The notes beneath the pieces were generated by a model. The model was given only the letters and a program-made list of their open reading frames with translations. It was not told where the DNA came from and made no database searches. Both the position numbers and the translations under genes were made by a program. Shown piece by piece: positions 60,313 to 64,000 of a stretch of DNA of 64,000 nucleotides. How positions within the stretch are numbered: the stretch's first letter is position 1; every line of letters begins with the position of its first letter. Source of the DNA: Natronobacterium texcoconense (lineage in GTDB: Archaea > Halobacteriota > Halobacteria > Halobacteriales > Natrialbaceae); contig NZ_FNLC01000001.1 in the NCBI RefSeq assembly GCF_900104065.1, positions 744,001-808,000 on the forward strand, in the 5' to 3' direction.

Positions 60313-61305
60313 CTACGCATCCGATTCGGCCCGACCGTACACGCCGTCGTCGATCGAAACCTGGCCGTAGACGACGTACACCCACACTGCGATGAGTGCG
60401 ACGCCGACCACGACGCGGGCGAACTGTGATCCGAACGCAGTGAGCATTGACGGGTCGGTCGCGGTCTCGACGACGACGATCGACGGGAGCGTGAGTCCTC
60501 CGAGCAGCGTCGCCTGCTGCACACTGTAGGTCACGATCCCGCCGAAGTGGACTCCGATCGGCAGCGCCAACTGGCCGGTGAGGACGTAGCCGGCCGCGAA
60601 GTAGATCCCTGCGATCGCGCTGGTAATCACGAGCGCAGCCCCGCCCCCGAGAACGTGGAAGAGCCCGAAAAGCGGGAGACTGACCGCGACTGCCGCGCCA
60701 ACGGCCGGAACGACGCCGAACGAACGCTCCCGAAGCCCCTCCGCGGCGTTCGTGATGACGATGCCGCGGAAGAGCACCTCCTCGAGTACGTTGTTCGCCA
60801 GGACGAAGCCCACCAGCACGGCGAGTACGACGGCGGTCACCGCGGCGGAGTCGACCCCCACGCCGGTCAGTTCGACCTCGGCGGTCATCTGGCCTGCACC
60901 GACCGAGAACGCGATCATACTGCCGGAAGCGACGAGACCGATCGCCACACCCCCACCGAAGTCCCGCCACCACGCCCGCGAGAACTCGAGGCCGTATCTC
61001 GTGATCGGCCGTCGATCGAGCCGGGACGCCACCAGGAGCGCGGCCGTCGTCGCGACGCCGATCACGACGATAATCGCGACACTACCCGCTATCCCTTCCT
61101 GTACGTCTACGGCTCCGTTCGGACTCGGTTCGCCACCTGCTCCGACGAACTGCTGGACGGCGAGAAGTCCGAGCACGTACACCGTGATGGCGACGACCAG
61201 CGGAACGAGTACGCGCCACGTGGCACGCAGCCGGGTGTCGCCGCCGTACAGGACTCGGTCGACGATTCCTCCTCGAGAATCGTCGTCTACTGTCGGTTCG
61301 TGCAT
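60313..61305 (-). CDS. CPBP-family intramembrane glutamic endopeptidase
   Basis: This 330-residue membrane protein with about 8 helices carries the CPBP (CAAX protease and bacteriocin processing) motifs: NNVLEEVLFRGIVI (EExxxR), FGLFHVLGGG (FxxxH) and PIGVHFGGIV (HxxxN-like third motif). These Glu and His residues coordinate the catalytic water. Targets are unknown; related proteins cleave membrane proteins. The ATG at 61305 was preferred to an upstream GTG at 61314. It is convergent with the repeat/copper block and downstream of the copper ATPase on the same strand. Confidence 0.85.
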   Translation of the reverse strand: MHEPTVDDDSRGGIVDRVLYGGDTRLRATWRVLVPLVVAITVYVLGLLAVQQFVGAGGEPSPNGAVDVQEGIAGSVAIIVVIGVATTAALLVASRLDRRPITRYGLEFSRAWWRDFGGGVAIGLVASGSMIAFSVGAGQMTAEVELTGVGVDSAAVTAVVLAVLVGFVLANNVLEEVLFRGIVITNAAEGLRERSFGVVPAVGAAVAVSLPLFGLFHVLGGGAALVITSAIAGIYFAAGYVLTGQLALPIGVHFGGIVTYSVQQATLLGGLTLPSIVVVETATDPSMLTAFGSQFARVVVGVALIAVWVYVVYGQVSIDDGVYGRAESDA

Positions 61306-61388
61306 CGAGTACACTCGTCAAACGAGGTACAAAAAACGAGGGGACAGGTTTCCACAATGGAGCAATCCCTTCCGCTCGAGCAGACCGG

Positions 61389-63863
61389 TCACCGATCGCG
61401 AAGCACAGATCGCCGCGAGTTCGAGACGACGATGATGCTGCTTGTCGCCATCGCGATCGCTGCGAACAGTGGGTTGATCATCCCGACTGCGGCGAGGGGA
61501 ATTGCGATCGCGTTGTACAGCAGCGCCCAGCAGACGTTCTCGCGGATCCGGCGCCGGGTGCCCGCCGCCAGGTCGAAGACGGTGCCGACGTCCCGCAGGT
61601 CGCTGCTCGTGACGATCGCGTCGGCGGCGTCGGCCGCCTGTGCGGTGCCGTTCCCGAGTGCAATGCCGAGGTCGGCCGCGGCCAGGGCGGGCGCGTCGTT
61701 GGTCCCGTCGCCGACCATCGTCGTCACGCCCTCCGCCGAAAGCCGACGCACCGTCTCGACTTTCCCGTCCGGCGGCACGCCTGCAAACACCCGGTCGATC
61801 GCGGGGTGTTTTCGGAACGTCTCGGCTGCAGTCTCGTCGTCGCCGGTGAGGACGATCCGTTCGCGCCCCTCGAGCGCCGACAGCGCCTCTTCCCACTCCT
61901 GGCGTTCGCGGTCACCGACGACGGCGACCGCTCTCGCTTCGCCGTCGTAGCCGATTACGACCGGGAGGTGGCCGTCCGCCTGAGCGTCGTCGACGGCCGA
62001 CCGCAGTTCGGACGGAACCGGGCCGACGAGTCGCTCGACGAGGTCGGGGGTGCCGACCACGACGCGGTCGCCGTCCACGACGCCGCTGACACCCTCACCG
62101 GGGTGGCGTTCGAACTCGGTTGCATCGACGGGAATCGACGCGTCGCCGGCCGACGGACGCTCCTCGGCGGGTTCCTCTCGCTCGAGCAGTTCACTGCTGG
62201 CGGCGCGAGACTGGACCGTTCCACCGTCCGCGACGGCGGCTTTATCGCCCGAATCGCGTACGTAGTCGGTGATCGCCGACGCAGCCGGGTGTTCGGAGTA
62301 CTGTTCGACCGCCGCGGCGCGCTCGATCGCTTCCCCGTCGCCGGTCACCGAGACGACCTCCATATCGCCCGAGGTGAGCGTCCCGGTTTTGTCGAACACG
62401 AGCGTCTCGACCGACGGAGCCGACTCGAACAGTGCCGCGTTCGTGACGACGATCCCGCGCTCGAGTGCATCTCGCAATCCGCCGGCGATCGCGAGCGGCG
62501 TCGCCAGCCCCATCGCACACGGACAGGAGACGACGAGAACCGTGAGACCGGTGAGCAACGCGTCCGCCGGGGCTGTGCCGGTCGCGAGCCGGTACCCAGT
62601 TACGACCGTCGCCAGGACGATCACCAGCGGGACGAAGATCGTCGCGAGTTTGTCGGCGAACCGCTGAATCCCCGGCGACTCGCTCTGTATCTCCCAGAGC
62701 AAGGTCGCGATACGGTCGATCGTACTCTCCGCGTCCTCGCCGACCTCGACCACGAGCGCACTGTCGGTGACGACCGAGCCGCCGATCACGTCGTCGCCTT
62801 CCTCCCGCGTCACCGGCAGCGACTCACCGGTCAGGACCGACTCGTCGACGGCTGCAGCGCCGTCGACGACCGTTCCGTCGATCGGGACGCGTTCGCCCGG
62901 CCGGACGATCACCTCGTCGCCGGGCTCGAGTTCCTCGAGACCGACCGTCTCGGTGCCGTCGGCCGTTCGTCGGGTCGCCTCGCGGGACCGGGCTGCGGTC
63001 AGGTCGGAGACGAGGCTGGTCGCCCGGCGTTTGATCCGACGTTCGTAGTAGGTGCCGAGGCTGACGACCATGATGACGGCGACGGTGACGTCGTAGTAGA
63101 GGTGGGTGCTCCCGGTCGCCAGCGCGACGGTACTGTACGCGTAGGCTGCCACGGCCGCGAGCGAGACCAGCAAGTCCATGTTCGGCTGGCCGACCCGGAG
63201 ACTGACGTAGGCTCCCCTGAGGACGGGATAGCCCGTGTAGAACAGGACGATCGTCGTCATCAGGCCGAGGATCGTCATCGGAAGGAACACGCCCACCTGG
63301 CTCGTCGCGTCGACGTCTAAGATCCCGGTCTCGATCCCGACGTAGCTGGGATAGAGGTAGACTAGATACCACGGCATGATCAGCATGCTGAAGAAGCCAC
63401 CGACCACCAGCCGCGTGGCCAGGTCGTGGTCGCGTCGCCGCGAGATTCCGTCGTCGTCCTCGTCCCTGAAGTACGTCGTGTAGCCGTACCCCGAGAGTCG
63501 CTCCGGAAGTTCCTCGAGTGTCACCTCGTCGGGATCGTAGACGACGCGAGCGGTGTCGGTCGCGTAACTCGCTTCGACCGCATGAATTCCCGCCTCCTCC
63601 TCGCCGAGAATCGAGAGGAACCCCTCGCAGGTCGAACAGTGCATCCCCTCGACGCCGAGAAACACCTCCTCGGCGCCGTCCGGGACGGATCGACTCGTCT
63701 CCTCGCCTGCACGTCGCTCGAGGTCGTCCCGATCCACGCCGTCGATCCCCTCGAGGGCCTCGTGGACCTCCAGACAGCCGCGACAGCAGAAGGTCCCGTC
63801 GACGGCGGCATCCGTTACCGGGGGGTCCGGCGTCGGAAGGTCGCAGAGAGAGCAGGTGGTCAT
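61389..63863 (-). CDS. Copper-transporting P1B-type ATPase (FixI/CcoI-like)
   Basis: The 824-residue P-type ATPase has an N-terminal Cys-rich zinc-ribbon-like region (CSLC, then CCRGC, residues 4-30) typical of FixI/CcoI ATPases, an HMA domain with GMHCSTC (about residues 73-79), the transmembrane metal-binding CPC in VVSCPCAMGL, the phosphorylation motif DKTGT and the hinge MVGDGTNDAP. FixI-type pumps deliver copper to heme-copper oxidases. It is 2 kb from the CuA-containing operon, on the opposite strand, which supports a role in supplying copper to it and to NirK. Confidence 0.92.
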   Translation of the reverse strand: MTTCSLCDLPTPDPPVTDAAVDGTFCCRGCLEVHEALEGIDGVDRDDLERRAGEETSRSVPDGAEEVFLGVEGMHCSTCEGFLSILGEEEAGIHAVEASYATDTARVVYDPDEVTLEELPERLSGYGYTTYFRDEDDDGISRRRDHDLATRLVVGGFFSMLIMPWYLVYLYPSYVGIETGILDVDATSQVGVFLPMTILGLMTTIVLFYTGYPVLRGAYVSLRVGQPNMDLLVSLAAVAAYAYSTVALATGSTHLYYDVTVAVIMVVSLGTYYERRIKRRATSLVSDLTAARSREATRRTADGTETVGLEELEPGDEVIVRPGERVPIDGTVVDGAAAVDESVLTGESLPVTREEGDDVIGGSVVTDSALVVEVGEDAESTIDRIATLLWEIQSESPGIQRFADKLATIFVPLVIVLATVVTGYRLATGTAPADALLTGLTVLVVSCPCAMGLATPLAIAGGLRDALERGIVVTNAALFESAPSVETLVFDKTGTLTSGDMEVVSVTGDGEAIERAAAVEQYSEHPAASAITDYVRDSGDKAAVADGGTVQSRAASSELLEREEPAEERPSAGDASIPVDATEFERHPGEGVSGVVDGDRVVVGTPDLVERLVGPVPSELRSAVDDAQADGHLPVVIGYDGEARAVAVVGDRERQEWEEALSALEGRERIVLTGDDETAAETFRKHPAIDRVFAGVPPDGKVETVRRLSAEGVTTMVGDGTNDAPALAAADLGIALGNGTAQAADAADAIVTSSDLRDVGTVFDLAAGTRRRIRENVCWALLYNAIAIPLAAVGMINPLFAAIAMATSSIIVVSNSRRSVLRDR

Positions 63864-64000
63864 CGTACGCGAACGTTCGAACGCACGTGCGGTAGGGATG
63901 GTGCCGAACGCGTTCGCCTTCCGCCGAATCCGCCCTCACATCCAGTCAGAACCGGATTCTCACGTTCGAGGAACGGACGCTATACATATCCTCCAGGCTT

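Noticed and set aside
1-64000. CRISPR arrays, rRNA and tRNA genes
   Set aside because: No regularly spaced direct repeats, rRNA-like stretches or cloverleaf sequences were found by eye.

Overview
The window is chromosomal DNA from a halophilic archaeon (class Halobacteria, probably a Natrialbales-type genome). This is inferred from high G+C with many CTCGAG runs, strongly acidic proteins, haloarchaeal TTTATA-like promoters 24-37 nt upstream of leaderless starts, twin-arginine lipobox lipoproteins, halocyanins, TnpA/TnpB elements, and archaeal core genes (S15, S3Ae, Pcc1, PolB, PAN, Mre11-Rad50, prefoldin). No rRNA, tRNA or CRISPR array was found.

Layout. 0.3-2.9 kb: ribosomal/KEOPS cluster (S15, degenerate RecJ-like DHH protein, Pcc1, S3Ae), the last three joined by overlaps. 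2.9-15 kb: RNA and nucleotide housekeeping (TruD, Pth2, dCTP deaminase), a ThiN-domain regulator, a methyltransferase, a flippase and sugar epimerase, the thiamine thiazole synthase Thi4 and a halocyanin. 15-19.7 kb: archaetidylserine synthase, a HEAT-repeat protein, a metallo-hydrolase and a complete IS200/IS605 element inserted just upstream of that hydrolase. 19.8-27 kb: a surface phospholipase-D-like protein, a DtxR regulator, a ferritin-like protein and the sufCBD operon with a perfect palindrome at its expected transcription start. 27-37 kb: family B DNA polymerase, small haloarchaeal proteins, Rad50-Mre11 and the proteasome ATPase PAN. 37-50 kb: secreted and hypothetical proteins, a HAD phosphatase/class II aldolase pair, Nudix hydrolase, M29-like aminopeptidase, GMP synthase amidotransferase subunit, lactate-utilisation LUD proteins, HflX, and DUF3194-prefoldin beta.

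The most interesting region is 50.9-63.9 kb, a copper/heme respiratory block. A half-CtaA/CtaB fusion for heme O/A synthesis is followed by copper nitrite reductase NirK, a halocyanin-like protein lacking the usual axial Met, a SCO copper chaperone with a His/Asp-rich insertion, a thioredoxin-like protein, a CcdA-like thiol transporter, an unlisted 49-residue membrane peptide, a CuA subunit II and a heme-copper oxidase subunit I. That subunit I has HGTQQ where oxygen reductases have HPxxY, so the cross-linked tyrosine position is glutamine. With NirK next door, the simplest reading is a CuA-type nitric oxide reductase with its assembly factors rather than an oxygen reductase. A FixI/CcoI-like copper ATPase on the opposite strand closes the block.

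Two families of roughly 80-bp palindromic intergenic repeats (one copy of one, two of the other) and a solo IS605-type end are also present. Function calls rest on motif recognition by eye; no database search was run.
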